A DNA stretch of 64,000 nt, from assembly GCA_023078555.1 (NCBI GenBank), contig CM041203.1:5354538-5418537 (forward strand), in the 5' to 3' direction. Below the pieces are notes generated by a model. It made no database searches. It was not told the DNA's origin and saw nothing but the letters and a program-made list of their open reading frames with translations. Below, one piece after another: positions 46,863-59,400 of the stretch (the stretch's first letter is position 1; every line of letters begins with the position of its first letter). The position numbers and the translations under genes were made by a program. This stretch comes from Ulva prolifera (lineage: Eukaryota; Chlorophyta; Ulvophyceae; Ulvales; Ulvaceae).

Positions 46863-47140
46863 CAAAAAAAAAAAAAACCGAAACGGCAAAAAACATCACA
46901 CCTCGGGACGAGCCGGGCGCCGACGCGATGCATGGAGGCCCTGCCCGATGCATGGAGGCCCTGCCCCGCACGCCCCTCCCCCTCCCCACCCATCCACATG
47001 CATGAAGCCCCAGCCCCGTCCTTGCACCTGCGTCCCCCTCCCCCCTGCCCTGCTGCGCACCCCGGCTATCACAGACCTGAGTACAGACCTGAGTACTAGT
47101 TCCCCATCCCAGGCATCGAAGTCATGGGCGGTGAAGAAAA

Positions 47141-47213
47141 TTAAATCTGGATTTTATCAGCCGTATCCTGATGAATGAGGATATTGACAACTCTGGGGTA
47201 CCGGGACGGCATG
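47141..47213 (+). mobile_element. Diverged end of the GCCGTATCC inverted-repeat element
   Basis: It shares TTAAATCTG, CAGCCGTATCCTG, ATATTGACAACTC and CCGGGAC blocks with the terminal repeat of the 59817-60137 element, but with several substitutions and an insertion. An old solo copy is the likeliest reading. Confidence 0.6.
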
Positions 47214-47398
47214 CGAGCGTGTGACCTCCGCTGGTGAACGCCACGTCAGCCCTCACATGCCGGAGTGGAAAGCTGTGTCCCGGGGCTCGGCGACGCGTTT
47301 GCGTGCAAATATGTCATGCTTGCGGCGGGCGGCATGGGCCCCTGAGAGGCGGCTGTGCTGCATGGACAAAGGCGGCGAGCCAGGAGAGGGCTTTTGTG

Positions 47399-47851
47399 TT
47401 ACAAGGACAAAGCAAGCAAGGAAGGTAGCACCGCGAGCAACAACCAGAGGAACTCACACCACGCAACGAGCCACACCCAACGAGCCACACGCAGCACACA
47501 CCAACACACCCACGCAACGGCAGCACCCGCGCCGGCCACAGCCACACAGCGACACAACCACACACATCCCCAAACACACACAAGCCGCGTGTTGGCGTGT
47601 GGGTTGTGTGGGGTGCTTGGGTGTGTGTTTGGGTTTGGGTCTGGGCCGCGTGCGGGTGCGTGGGTGCGTGGGTCGGGTTTCGGTGTGTGGTTCGTGTGGT
47701 AGTGTGTGGGCGCGTGGGGGTGTGTGGGTGCTTGTTGTGCCTTGGCGTTGGCTGTTGCTCTCCTGCTGCGTGCGCATTGCGTTGTTCGTGCTCTCCCTTT
47801 TGGTCCTGGCGGTGCTACCGGCCCCTCCGGCTTTTTCCTTTGTAACACACA
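47399..47851. mobile_element. Pair of TTACAAGGAC elements in inverse orientation
   Basis: The left end begins TTACAAGGACAAAGC and has the core GGTAGCACCGC, then a CA-rich tail. The right end is the same head on the other strand (CGGTGCTACC, then CTTTTTCCTTTGTAA). Between them a CA-rich half turns into a GT-rich half at about 47590, so the whole 453 bp can fold back on itself. No clear target duplication was seen outside the pair. Confidence 0.65.
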
Positions 47852-48084
47852 AGCCGCCTACCCCCACCCCCACCCCGCGAACCAGCCAGGCCTTGTGTGC
47901 GTGCTGTGCTACTGTTTGATCACTCACAGGAATTTGCGAGTTGTTGTGAGTGGCCAGGGGGCCATTGTGTGGCAGGGCACCCACTCAAAGCACTCGACGT
48001 ACGACCACGACCGGCATTGAAACGAGGAGCAATTGCCAACTCTCACTCCAGCTGAACTGTGGCGGGGATGCTGATTGTGCTGTG

Positions 48085-48409
48085 TTACAAGGACAAAGGC
48101 AGCAAGTCGGGCAGCACCGCGAAAGGAGCAAGCAGACGAAGCAAACACCAAGACACCCACGAACATCTCACCCATCACCGGCGTAGCAAGCGACACAGAT
48201 CCGCAGACCGCCAAGCACACACCCACACACCAGCACACACACGCACAGACCCACACACCCACAAACCCAAACCCACACACGCGCACGCACAAACCCCACG
48301 GCCGACACACCACATCACAACCACCAGCACCACAACGCCCGCCGCCGTACGACAGGGCCAAACCCAACACACTGCTGCCTGAGGCCGCCCATCATGGCCG
48401 CCCGATTGC
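48085..48409 (+). mobile_element. TTACAAGGAC element with 22-bp flanking direct repeats
   Basis: It begins TTACAAGGACAAAGGC, has the core GGCAGCACCGC, and continues as a CA-rich sequence. The 22 bp just before it (48063-48084, starting CGGGGATGCTG) are repeated exactly at 48410-48431. A long perfect duplication of the target is typical of target-primed reverse transcription (LINE/SINE mobilisation), not of cut-and-paste DNA transposons. The element encodes no evident protein. Confidence 0.75.
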
Positions 48410-50459
48410 CGGGGATGCTGATTGTGCTGTGCCTGTGCCTGCATGGTTTGATGTGGTGTCAGCCTACAGTGCTAATTAACCCGGCTCCCTCCCGGATATT
48501 GTCATTGTACACACAGATTGAAACCCTCAGACCGCAGGGTGCACCCTGCATGCCATTTGTTACGTCACATTATTCTGCTTGGGCAGTCTGAGCTCAGCTG
48601 AGGTGGACAGTTTACTGGATAATACTAGTCTGCACCTGTGGCAAGCTGTTCCATGCATGATATACAGTGACCGTCGAGATGTCACAGCTGATTAGCCAAT
48701 CTGGGCATCAGTCCATGTTCTACATAGACAACGTCAAAGAGGCATGCAATGAATCAGATATCCACATTGACCATGCGGGTGAACAAGATCAGACTGAAGA
48801 TGCGACTTGAAAGACCCAGCGATAGCACAGCTACGCACTATCGATAGTTCAAAGCCTCGAAACTAGCAGCTGTTGGCCATGGACAAGGCGCCAACACATG
48901 CAACCGGCCATGACGGGAAAGCGTGGTGTCAAGTTTGATAAAGTGGTCAGCAGGTGTCAGCACTGCCTGTAGCTCGACTCCCCGCATGCGGCCGCATGCA
49001 TGAATTCATTTACCGTTGACGCGTGCACATCTTACATACAGCACCTCGAGCGAACAGCACCAAACAGGGACCAGGACCTGGGCTCCAGGTTGGCGCGAAC
49101 TGGTGCCTGACAACGGGAAGTGCTCCCTAGTGGTCAAGGGAGTGATGATGATTTCTGGAGTGGCGTCGTGGTGACAGGCTGCTTGTTTGGGTTGGACATA
49201 TCTTCCGCTGCCGCTGCCAATGGCTCTCCTGTGCCAAGCAGGGCAGCTGCGTGCATCGCACGCCATCACGGCAGTGCATTCACCTATTAGGTCAGGCCTG
49301 AACCGATACATCGAATGGGCCGATGCACACGGCTGACTGACAGCCGTTTGGACCGTCATGACTTGACCATGATGCGTAGTTCACGGCAGCCAGCTGGTAG
49401 CCTCAAAGTCAGCATGGACCTCTGATTTATGCATGACGGTATGACGATACGTATACAGTTCACCAGACCCTCCGAGACGAGCCCAGTTCTGCACTCACAA
49501 TCGAGTGCTACCGGCGTGGCATGCCGTAGTCTGCCTCAAACGACCACTGTGGCTGTTTGGCAACGGCACCCGCCCAACGAGGGCCGGGTCATGGACTTCT
49601 GCAACACATAATGCACCTTGTATGGGGAAGTGTCGCGACACGTCGTTGGCAGTTTGCCATGGCGTGTCCTCAGAGGTTGCTGTTGACCTTGCGTGTGATC
49701 GAAACAATCACGGCTATGAGCGGGCTCGAAAGCGTGCGAGGCAATCTTCGCGCGCTCGTGAAAGTTGCGAGACGAGAATGGCTCTCACAGTTGAAATGTA
49801 TGCCGCTCAGATATTGACGTGTTGATGCGCGGACAAGAGCAGACGGGCACACGTCCCAATCGGAATTCATATTCATGCATTGCCTTCACGTCTCTTGTCC
49901 CGAGCTCTTTGAAGGCATGATTGATTCGGTGTCTCTCATTTCGATTGCATACTAGTCTTTACGGCCGTGTACTAGGTTTGGAAGTGCTGCATCTGAAACC
50001 TACAGCTAGCGTACATCAGCTGCTCGAAACAACAACTGCCTCAACAGGCAGGCCTGCACTTCTGCTCCAAAGTGCCGTCGTTGACGCATGTGAGGATATA
50101 AATATCATAATAATATGAATTGAGGGTCTTTCATGATAGTTGCGGCCAGATGCTGGGGCGGGGATACCGACAACCAGGTGTGGACAGTTCTGCACGTTCC
50201 AACGAATCACCTGCGCTGCCTCGGGCGCAACGCTGTGTAGAAATATCAGCCATTGGCAGATGACTTGTATTTGGACTTCCAGAGCTGTGGTATCTGACGC
50301 GAGAGTGTCTTCCGCTAAGCACGCAATTCAATTCACTGAGCAGGTTCGTCTCGACTGATGAGACGCATCGGGGGCTGAAGATCCGCGAAATAAGTTTCGA
50401 TTGTGAGACAAACACACTACTGCTTGTATTACTGACGCATAGATCAAGCTCCTGAAGGC

Positions 50460-53400
50460 ATGCGTGCCGTGCTCCACCAGCTGGCGTGCTGCTTCGGCCA
50501 CGGAGGTGAAGGCCCCACGTCGAGTCAGCAAGAGAAACGGAAGCAGGAGACTCCAGTAGAGGTACAAGACTGGCTGTGGGCAACAGAAGCTGTTTTGCTG
50601 CAGCTTCAACGCCTGCCGAAGGAGGAGCCTAGATCACTAGGTCAGTCCTTACATTCCATGATATTCTGAGCAGATCTGGCCTGGCATGCCTACCTGTATC
50701 ATATTTCTCAGCCAACGACAGCAACGTACATGCAGGCGCCAAAGGCGAGGCTGATCATTCCTCGCCAGCAGCAACCGCTGCTGCACTTGCAGCTGGCTGT
50801 GACTTCTTGCCGTGTGTCATTGAAGCAGCTTCAGCTGGAGTCAAGGACACCACACTCGCGGACGAAGCAGCACTCGCCTCGATCTTTGGACATCTGCTGC
50901 GCCTCCATGATGACATTGCAGCAGCTGGGTATGTACAGTGCATTGCTCCTGAGGTCCTAGCAAATCTGGCCTCGACACAGCTCTGGCTACCCACAGCTCT
51001 TCGATCCTGCCAAAACAACCACACACCCTCGAGCGGTGAAACGAAGCCTCCAGTCCTGCAACCATCGAGATTCCACTTGCAATGGCTGCATGTGGCAATC
51101 GCGAGGATCCAGGCCAGGCTCACCTCGCGGTCCTCGAGCAAGTATATACCGTCCCGAACCCAACAGCCCGATGTACGCTCCACATTGCTGCCACGACAAC
51201 ATCAAGTGAACAAATTGTGTGCTTGTAATGCGTGCATAGTTCCTTCGTCACTCGCATGTCTGTGGCCTTCCATGTCAACAAACGCTGCCGAAATCGATTC
51301 TGCCACCGATACTTCAAGCATCCACAGTGTCAATAGTAGCCATTGTTGCGGTTCACTAGGGCCTCGGAAAGGCTCTGCCACATGCCATACGGCTAGAAGC
51401 ACCGTGCAGTCAGGGCTGATTAGGCAGAACACTGCTTCCTGCTGTCAATGCCATAGCTAGCTGCCTTGAGGGACGTCTGTGGCCATGGTTGCAGGATGCT
51501 GCTTGAAGGGACCGACTCCGTGCATTGAGCAACACTGCCTGCCATGTCTGAATAGAGCTCTGTATGCATGTACACCCATCTCACGCCGTCCCCACACACG
51601 CTCTGTTACACCTCATCGCGTGCATGATTCACACCAGGCACCCGCAGGACGCAATGCATGCGTCCACGCCTACCACAGGTTTGTGTTCACATCCGGCACA
51701 GCACTGGTGTTTCTCCGCCACCACCTTCCTCGTGTTGCCACTTGCGTCTTGTCAGTTTGCTTGTCTCTCGTTGGCGCGAAGACTCGCGGAAGGCAGCCCC
51801 ATGACTGCAATTGAAGTACATTAATGTACGTGTGTCGCTGCAGGTGCCTACGCACATGCCACCCCCCGAGCCTACGCCCGTATCACTCTCCTCCGCGGCC
51901 GACCCGACCCCCACGCTCCCCCACTATTCCACCCCTCGCGACAGCGTCGAGACATCGCCCGTGGCCACGCCACCCGGCTCTACACGCGGCCACGCTCCCG
52001 CCGCCCCCGATCCAGCGACGGTGCCTTGGCAAAGCCATGCGGCCGGTCGCCACCCCAAAGGCTCGCGGTCTAGCCCCGGGGCCTCCCGGCTGCCGAGGCC
52101 ACACGAGCTGGACGATGGCCGCATCCGCAACCGCACGGCGGAGGGTGTGAATACGGGCCCGGCGGCGGCGCACAAATCCCCAGATCCTGATCATGCGCAC
52201 GCGGCGCCCCCGACACAGGTGACGGCCCAGAGCCGCTCGCCTCTCGACCGCGCCATGAGGCCCGTGGGGCGCGCTGCTGTGCCCGCCAGCCCAGCGCGCG
52301 CTGTGCGGCGTGAGGAAGCTGCGGGGCCGTTCCCGGAGTACGGCACGGTCGAGGCAGTGGCGCGCCACAGGGGGCCGCTGGCGCCCCCAGCTGCGCCACA
52401 GGCGGCTGCGCAGGTGTCGCCACAACTTTCACCGCCGAGCGGCCGCCGCGCGGCCATGCCGCAGAGGCCGCACGGCCCGTCCTTCCAGGAGGCGCTCGGA
52501 GATGCGCTCGGCGTCGGGTCTGTGGACTCGGCCCCTTTCAGTGTGGTACGTGCGCTCACCTGAGTCCTTCACAGTCTCTCTTTTTGCTCGCAGAACGCCT
52601 CCAACACAGTCCAGGATGCAAGATTCTGCATGGTATTGTGATGCATGTATGTTTGCTTTCATTGCGTGCGCAGCTGCAGTGGGGCATCTCTGCAGGTCGT
52701 GTCCGGACGTAAGGTGCTGTGCACGCGTGTGGCGTGTGGCCTCCTGGATCGGGTGATCAGTGCAGCTGCGCAACAACGTTTCAGGCCTCCCACCGTGCCG
52801 CCCCTGAGTGCAGCCGCCTGCCTGAGGTAGTTCTACCCTACAGATCGTGCCCCTACGACTCTCGCAGCTTGCCCTTCTATTACAGCACAGCTGCGCGACA
52901 CGTTCACTCACCGCTGCCACAGTCGTGTGCGCTTGTCCGCAGTTGATGCCAGGTTTGTCAATGTCTGTCTGTGCTGCTCGCTGTCTTTGCAGCGGTGCCC
53001 GGCTCGCCGCCGTTCTCCTCGTAGAACATCGCCGCCACAGCCGTCTGGCCCGTGTCAGTGCTGATTTTACACCGGCGGCCGTGCAGGGCGTGTCGTCGAT
53101 CGACTCGTCGCTGCCCTCGCTGGACAGCGACATGGCGGCGGCATGCGCGCCGCTGATGTCCCGGGAGGGCTCCCTCACCGTCGACGACCACCTCGGCGCC
53201 TACAGCCACGGGGCCTACGACGCCGAGCCGCCGGACTCGGGCCACCTGTACGATGGTGTGCGCCGCCTCGCTCCCCCCCACCGCCCCGTGTCTATAGCAC
53301 AGAGCATGGGTGGTTTAGATTGCTACTAGTGCTTGCATCCTGATCTGTATCGTGCATGGTGCACTGTCCCTGTATATGTACAGGCAGGTCTGTGTGTGCG

Positions 53401-56400
53401 TGCGCGTGTTTGTGCGTGCGCGTGTGTTTGTGCCTAAGCGTGTGGCTGTGCCTGTAGTTTCGTCTGTGCTTGCGCACGTGACAGTGGAGCGGCGCACTGT
53501 GTGCGGACCATTGTGCATGTTCCTGGATGGTTGGCTGTGCATTGCTGTGTCATGAATGGACAGGCTGCGGCGCGGATGGCCTGCGGCAGCTATGGTGGGG
53601 GACGTGCGCCCCTCCAGCATACGGCGTGCGCCAGCGCCGCTGTAAGCGTCATGAATACTGTTTGATCAACGGCCGCTGCTGAGCTGCTGTTCAGAGGCTC
53701 TCCGCACTGACCCGGCCTCCCCTGAGCGGCTCCCGTGTGCTGCAGACCGCTCGGCCGCATGCAGTGCTGCCCTTGCAGCAGCCACCCCCAGCCACCATAT
53801 TCACACACCGCGCTCCGGCAAGTGGCCGCACCTGCCGCAGAGCGGCGGTGCCCGCCCGAATTCAGCACCGAAGGCCGCCGGCAGTGGCAGCAGCCCCTTT
53901 GCCGACATCCCAACCCCACCCTCCTCCCTCCGCACGCCCCGGGGCCCCCACGCCACGTTCACCCCAAGCCGTGGCATGGCCGCCGCCGCGTTGCCCGCGG
54001 CGGTCCCAGGGTTTGTGTACTACGCGCGACCCGTCACGCCGGTCGCGGCGACACCGGCGACGCCGCCGCGGCCTCCCCGCGCTGTGCAGACCCCCCCTCG
54101 CACGCGGCCGCCGCTGCACCAGACGCCGCGCTCCCGCTCACGCATCCCCCGGGCACCATCGTCGACGGCCGGGTCAACGCCGCGTGCCGGAACCAGCGCG
54201 CTGTCGCAGTGCGACACGTTTTACAGCCTCAACGGTGTGCCGTCCGTTGTATCTGCTGCATGCACGCCCCGCTCCCCCGACGTGGTTGCGCGGGCTGTCG
54301 CGCCTGCAAGCGGCAGGGCGAGGAACCTGACGCCGCGCATGCATGGGCGCAGCGCAGGGCTGCCGGACGCATGTACCACCCCGCGATCCTCGAGGCAGCA
54401 CGACGGCAGCATGCGCACCGCAGAGTCTCCGACAAGTGCGCAGTCCCTGGCGTCCTGGGCGACAAGCTCTGGGCCAGGCAGCCCGGCGTTCTCCGCCGCT
54501 GTGTCGCATAAGCGCAGCTCCTTCTCCGACCTGCTGGATTTCGAAAACTCTGGCGGGATTGTATTGGCTGGGACTGGGACGGGAAAGAAAAAGGGGCACG
54601 GCGCCTTTGACGAGCGGCCGCGCGACCCGATTGTCCAGGCGGCCCCGGCCACGGCGCGGCTGCGCGCGAAGTCTTCAGGTACCGGCGGATCCTTGCCAGC
54701 TGCAGGGTCACGCATCCCGCCGGCGCCGCCGTCGAGCCGCGGTGCCTCTGGGTCGCTGTTCAACAGCGTGCGCAGCATGGGCAGCATGGCGGACAGCGGC
54801 AGCGGAACGCGGCTGTCGCGCGGTGCGGAGCCGGGCACACCGGCGGCCGGCGGGACGCCTGGTGCGTCGAGCGCGGCCAGCACGGAGCGCGCTCTGCAGG
54901 TGTGTGTGTAAGCTATGGGTATGCATGAGGTACATGCAAGTACGGTAGGTGTCCACCAGCGCTGCCCGGTCGCCTATGCTGTGCCGTAGTGATCCGTGCA
55001 CATGGCGTGGCGGGCACTTTCAGCCAGATCAACAGAGCAGCTGCTGATGTACGACTCCCCCCCCTTACACCCCCAGCGAGCGACCAGCCGGATCCTCGTG
55101 GCGGGGCCCGCGGGGGGGCCTCATGTGGGGGGGGGCTGATGACGGTGTGATGCCGGCTGCATTGCTTTTTCCCAGTATATCGGCACGACAAATAAAGCTG
55201 CCTGCAGCGTCTACACACCGCGCCAGGTTGATGGCAACGATGGCCGTGTTTCGTGAAATTTGGCTGCGGAAATTTGCATCGGTTGATTTTGTATCCTTGC
55301 TGAAGGAGCCCATCCCTGGGTCTCCATAGTCTCTGCGTGTTGTGGGAAGCCTGTAAGCTGGCAAGTGGTCAATGGGTATTCAGTGCAGCGGCGCTTGTAT
55401 ATTGTTCGTGCTGGCATCACATCGATTTCAGCGTTGCCACAATCCATCTCCAGCCACATGTCTGCTCGTGCAATTTGCCAAAAGTGTCCACCTGGTTCCT
55501 CACCATTCGAATGCGGAGCTGCTCAGGGCTCCGAGCAGCGGCAGGAGGATGGCCCGGCGTATCACGCATGCATGTGTACACACAGTGTGCGTGATGCTCC
55601 TGCCCGGCTCAGGAAACGGCTACAGAATAGGACCCGCTCCCGGTACATACAATTTTGGACGGACGACCGAACGATGGAATTATGGTTTGGGCCGACCGCA
55701 ATTTCGACCAAATGCGGGCATCGCCCTCTGGCGGCAGCAGCTATATATGTGCCATCGATTGCTCATGTGGTAGACCACTTCCTGGTACTCAACTCGCGAT
55801 GTCAAGTGCACAGCCTTTTGTATGCTGTAGGTTCCTGCATGTTGTACCGAAATGATCATAGTGCTTGGCATCAGGGCCGGCGCCATTATTCAGCAGCCTG
55901 TCCAAAAGTCACTCTGCAGCATGCAGGACACGCTAGAAACGATCTGATTGTGAAACAGCGCACCCATATGCACTGCTGCTGATCGTTGTCACACGCTCAA
56001 GCCGCCACCATGTGATTTGACCAAGTCAATGACGAACAAGGTCAGGGCACTAGGCTGAGCGGGTCAGCCTTCCTGAAAAAGGCATAGTGTCTGGTGAGTC
56101 ATGAGAGGGGGTCATCCACTCCCGCTAAAAGGTGGTCCCCCCCCGGGCGCGCAAAATCCGCTGCGAAACAGCCAAATTGGGGAAGGTTTCCACTATGGTC
56201 TATGTTGAATGAACAATCCTAGTGTTTTAGTTCGGAGTCTTGGGGAGAGTTGGCCATATTCGCCGAAATGGTCGGTCTGGTTGGGGAGAACTGTCTGTGG
56301 CTTCCCAACGCTGCCCAAAGCTGCCCAATCACTCAATTCCTTCCCCAATCTTTCCCAAATTGCATCTTTCAAGTTAATAGGTGTCTTCGGTTGCCTATGG

Positions 56401-59400
56401 ACGGCCGCGCCGGATTATTCCGTAGCCCGGTGACGTCCTTTTGTGGCAATTGACTTGCTACTGCTCCGAATCACCTCCTGAGGACGTGCTACAGCTGGGG
56501 GACGGTTGTGTCACGACCGATATTCCATTGCTAACTAGTACTTGATCTCCGCATTCTGTGAATGTCGCTTTAGTGGCCTGATGCTACAGTGTAACGACTG
56601 CAGATTGCCCTTGCTGGTTCAAACCTGCTATATATCTGCCTGCTGCTTCTCTGTGCAACAGAGTCCATGCTTGGTATTCAGTGACCTGCAAGTTGTGTAC
56701 TGCTAGGCAGCAAAGTATTTCTGCTATGTTTTGTGCGTTGCGCTATGTGAATGTGAAATGCGGGTATTTCGTCGGGTGTCCTAGCCTTTCGAAAACCTCC
56801 ATCATGGCGGCCACTGCCTCTTGCTCCGGTCATTTATTTGATGCATTTCGTGCAGACCACGTAATTGACGGTATTGTCGCACAAGCTTTGTCGCCGGGGA
56901 TCAGTCCAGACTATATACACTGTACAATTTTATATCTGTGCCCGATCATATCTCAGGACTAAACATACAAACAAGCGACACTGTTCAGCCACTCAATCAT
57001 GACATGGTAGAGCCACTACCTAGCGCCACTGTCGAGCATGGGTTCCACATAGCTGTTACCACCACTGCCTTTCGTAGACTCGAGGTCAGCTAACTTGAAA
57101 CAAAACTGGAATATTTCGGCGTCCCTGATCTCATTTGGCACGAGCCTAGCTCGTGCAATGGCGGGCAACACAACGTCTTGTAGCTGCCTCGCCGTCACAG
57201 GCTTGCGATTGATGTAATAACAAGCAGAAACGTTTTCGACAGCATCATCTAACTCTTGTTGCGCCGGTCTCGTGCGAGACACCATTGTCTGATGGACACA
57301 ACACAGCCGACAAATGTAGTACTCTCGAACTTCTACCGATCAGGCGTCGAGAGTCACAAACATGTCATGTAACAACAGTGCAACAAATTATAGCTCATTT
57401 TCGTTGTGTTCCTCGGTCTGGAAGCAATGGCGGTTGATTGGGGATGATCTCGCATCGTTCCCGCGATATTGGGGAAAACGGCGACATTTCGCCGAAAAGG
57501 GCACTCTGCTTGGGGACTTTCCCCAAGACTGAGATCGTACACTACGAGTTCCCAATCAACATAGACCATAGTGGAAACCTTCCCCAATTTGGCTGTTTCG
57601 CAGCGGATTTTGCGCGCCCGGGGGGGGACCACCTTTTAGCGGGAGTGGATGACCCCCTGTCATGAGTCACAAGTAGAGTAAATCAGGTCATAAGTAGCAG
57701 TATATGCTCACGATGTGATCACTGGCGACCGCACTGGACACAAATCAGGTCATATGTCACAGTGCATGCTCGAAATTATACTGCTATAGTTCACAGGCCA
57801 CCAAGCGCGGCCGGGTCATGCCCCTTGTTGTCCACAGTGTGGAACTCCACACAGCTCGGCAGCCCCGGCATCAGTCGGACCCTCTTTAGGATACTCTCCT
57901 GCAGTGCTCAGGGCAACATCCTCGCCTGGGAAAGACGATCCGTGAACACGCTTATTTGGCGGCTGCCAGAATATAGATGTGAAGGCATGTCGGGATCTGC
58001 TGACCATGATACAGTAATTAACATCTGCTCTACAACCTGAGGATCACATTGGCGCTGCTTCGTTCCACCAGGCCACCGTTCCGCGCCTTCACATCTCACA
58101 AGCCCGGCGCATCCGTCCGTACTGCAGCTGCCCATGTGATGACTGTTCCCAGCTGTACAGTCTGGGCAGCCCTTCCGTTGCTGCATGTCGGCTCGCATCG
58201 CCCATTCACAAGAACCTGTGTGCTCTGCGCAGCCATGGTGGCACGACGGGCCCATATTCGCAAGTTGCGGCAGGACCGCTGCCGCCGTGTGTGCGATTCG
58301 GCAATGGCAGCAGTGGAGTGTTCCTGCGCCCACGGGGTCAGCCCATGAGCATAGAGTGAGGCATGCTTGTATGCTATAATAGTAAACTACACTAGGATTG
58401 GAGAAGCCGAGCTCCCGCCGATGTCCTCGTCTGTAGCCTGCGCAGCGGAACGTCACCCATGCATTTGTGTGCACTGCCGACAGCAGGAGTTTTGTATGAT
58501 GCTTGCTGGAGCGCACATGTGCGGCAGATCCGCTGTCGCTGCATGCAGGGCTCAGGCTGGCTACACGCGGGAGCAATAGCTAGACCATTACAGCCCGCGC
58601 AGCATGCTGCAGCCAGATCTAACGTGCCGGCGCAGCATGCATATGCTGCACAGTCGCTGGCAGCGATGGCCATCCCGGCGCCCCTCTATGACACCCTTGA
58701 TGGCCCCGGCTTCTCCAACTCCTCCGCCTCCGGCATGCATGGGCAGGCCTCCAGCCGCCACCACAGCCGCAGCGGCGCGGGCGGAAGCGGCCCTGGTGCA
58801 GGCCAGCCGATGCGCCGCCACACGGACGGACGGATCCCGCCGGGTGCGACTTGGCAAACCGCGCTGCTTGAAACACATGCTGTCTGAGTTCGTGGGAGCG
58901 GTTTCGCACTGCAATGCCTGGACCACTGCATGCAAAGTTCAGCTGGATGTCACAGTGCAGCATGAGATGCATTTGGCAAGCTGGCATTTCCTTTCCAGCA
59001 TTTCATGCTTGTGTCATTTGCCACAAACCGGTTACCATACATGTGTTTGTTTGCAACATGTGCCATGTGCTGACCTGGCCATGTTGTGTTTGACAGGGAC
59101 AATGCCAGTGGGGCAGGTAGCACCACAGGACACAACCAGGGGAACCATGTGCGCACACACACCCATGTTGTGTGTGTGCATCGGGAGCCATGCCACATGG
59201 CAACCCTTGTTTTGCCATGTGTGCAACATATGGCTGCATGGCTGCTACACCACGTGGCCAGTACTGGCCACGATCCGGATCCTTGCACGTTCCGCAGCGC
59301 TATATATATAAAGCATATAAAAAGCGGCAGATATAAGGCGGCATGTCCCTGGATTGCCACAGTTCACAGTCACACACACACACACACACACAGGCACCAA

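Larger units (their letters stand above)
45155..50459. other. Repeat-rich gap without a recognised gene
   Basis: No exon with a recognisable product was found over 5.3 kb. The stretch contains a tandem repeat (46798-46862), a duplicated 20-nt unit near 46928-46965, a diverged relative of the GCCGTATCC element (47141-47213) and TTACAAGGAC elements (47399-47851 and 48085-48409). From 48.4 to 50.4 kb nothing distinctive was seen. Confidence 0.5.

Noticed and set aside
46745-47005. Open frame of His/Thr/Pro repeats
   Set aside because: Produced by the 18-nt tandem repeat and a poly-A run; no start context, splice sites or family.
47221-47919. 233-residue plus-strand frame
   Set aside because: It spans the foldback pair of short elements and reads CA- and GT-rich low complexity as Thr/His and Val/Trp/Gly; not a gene.
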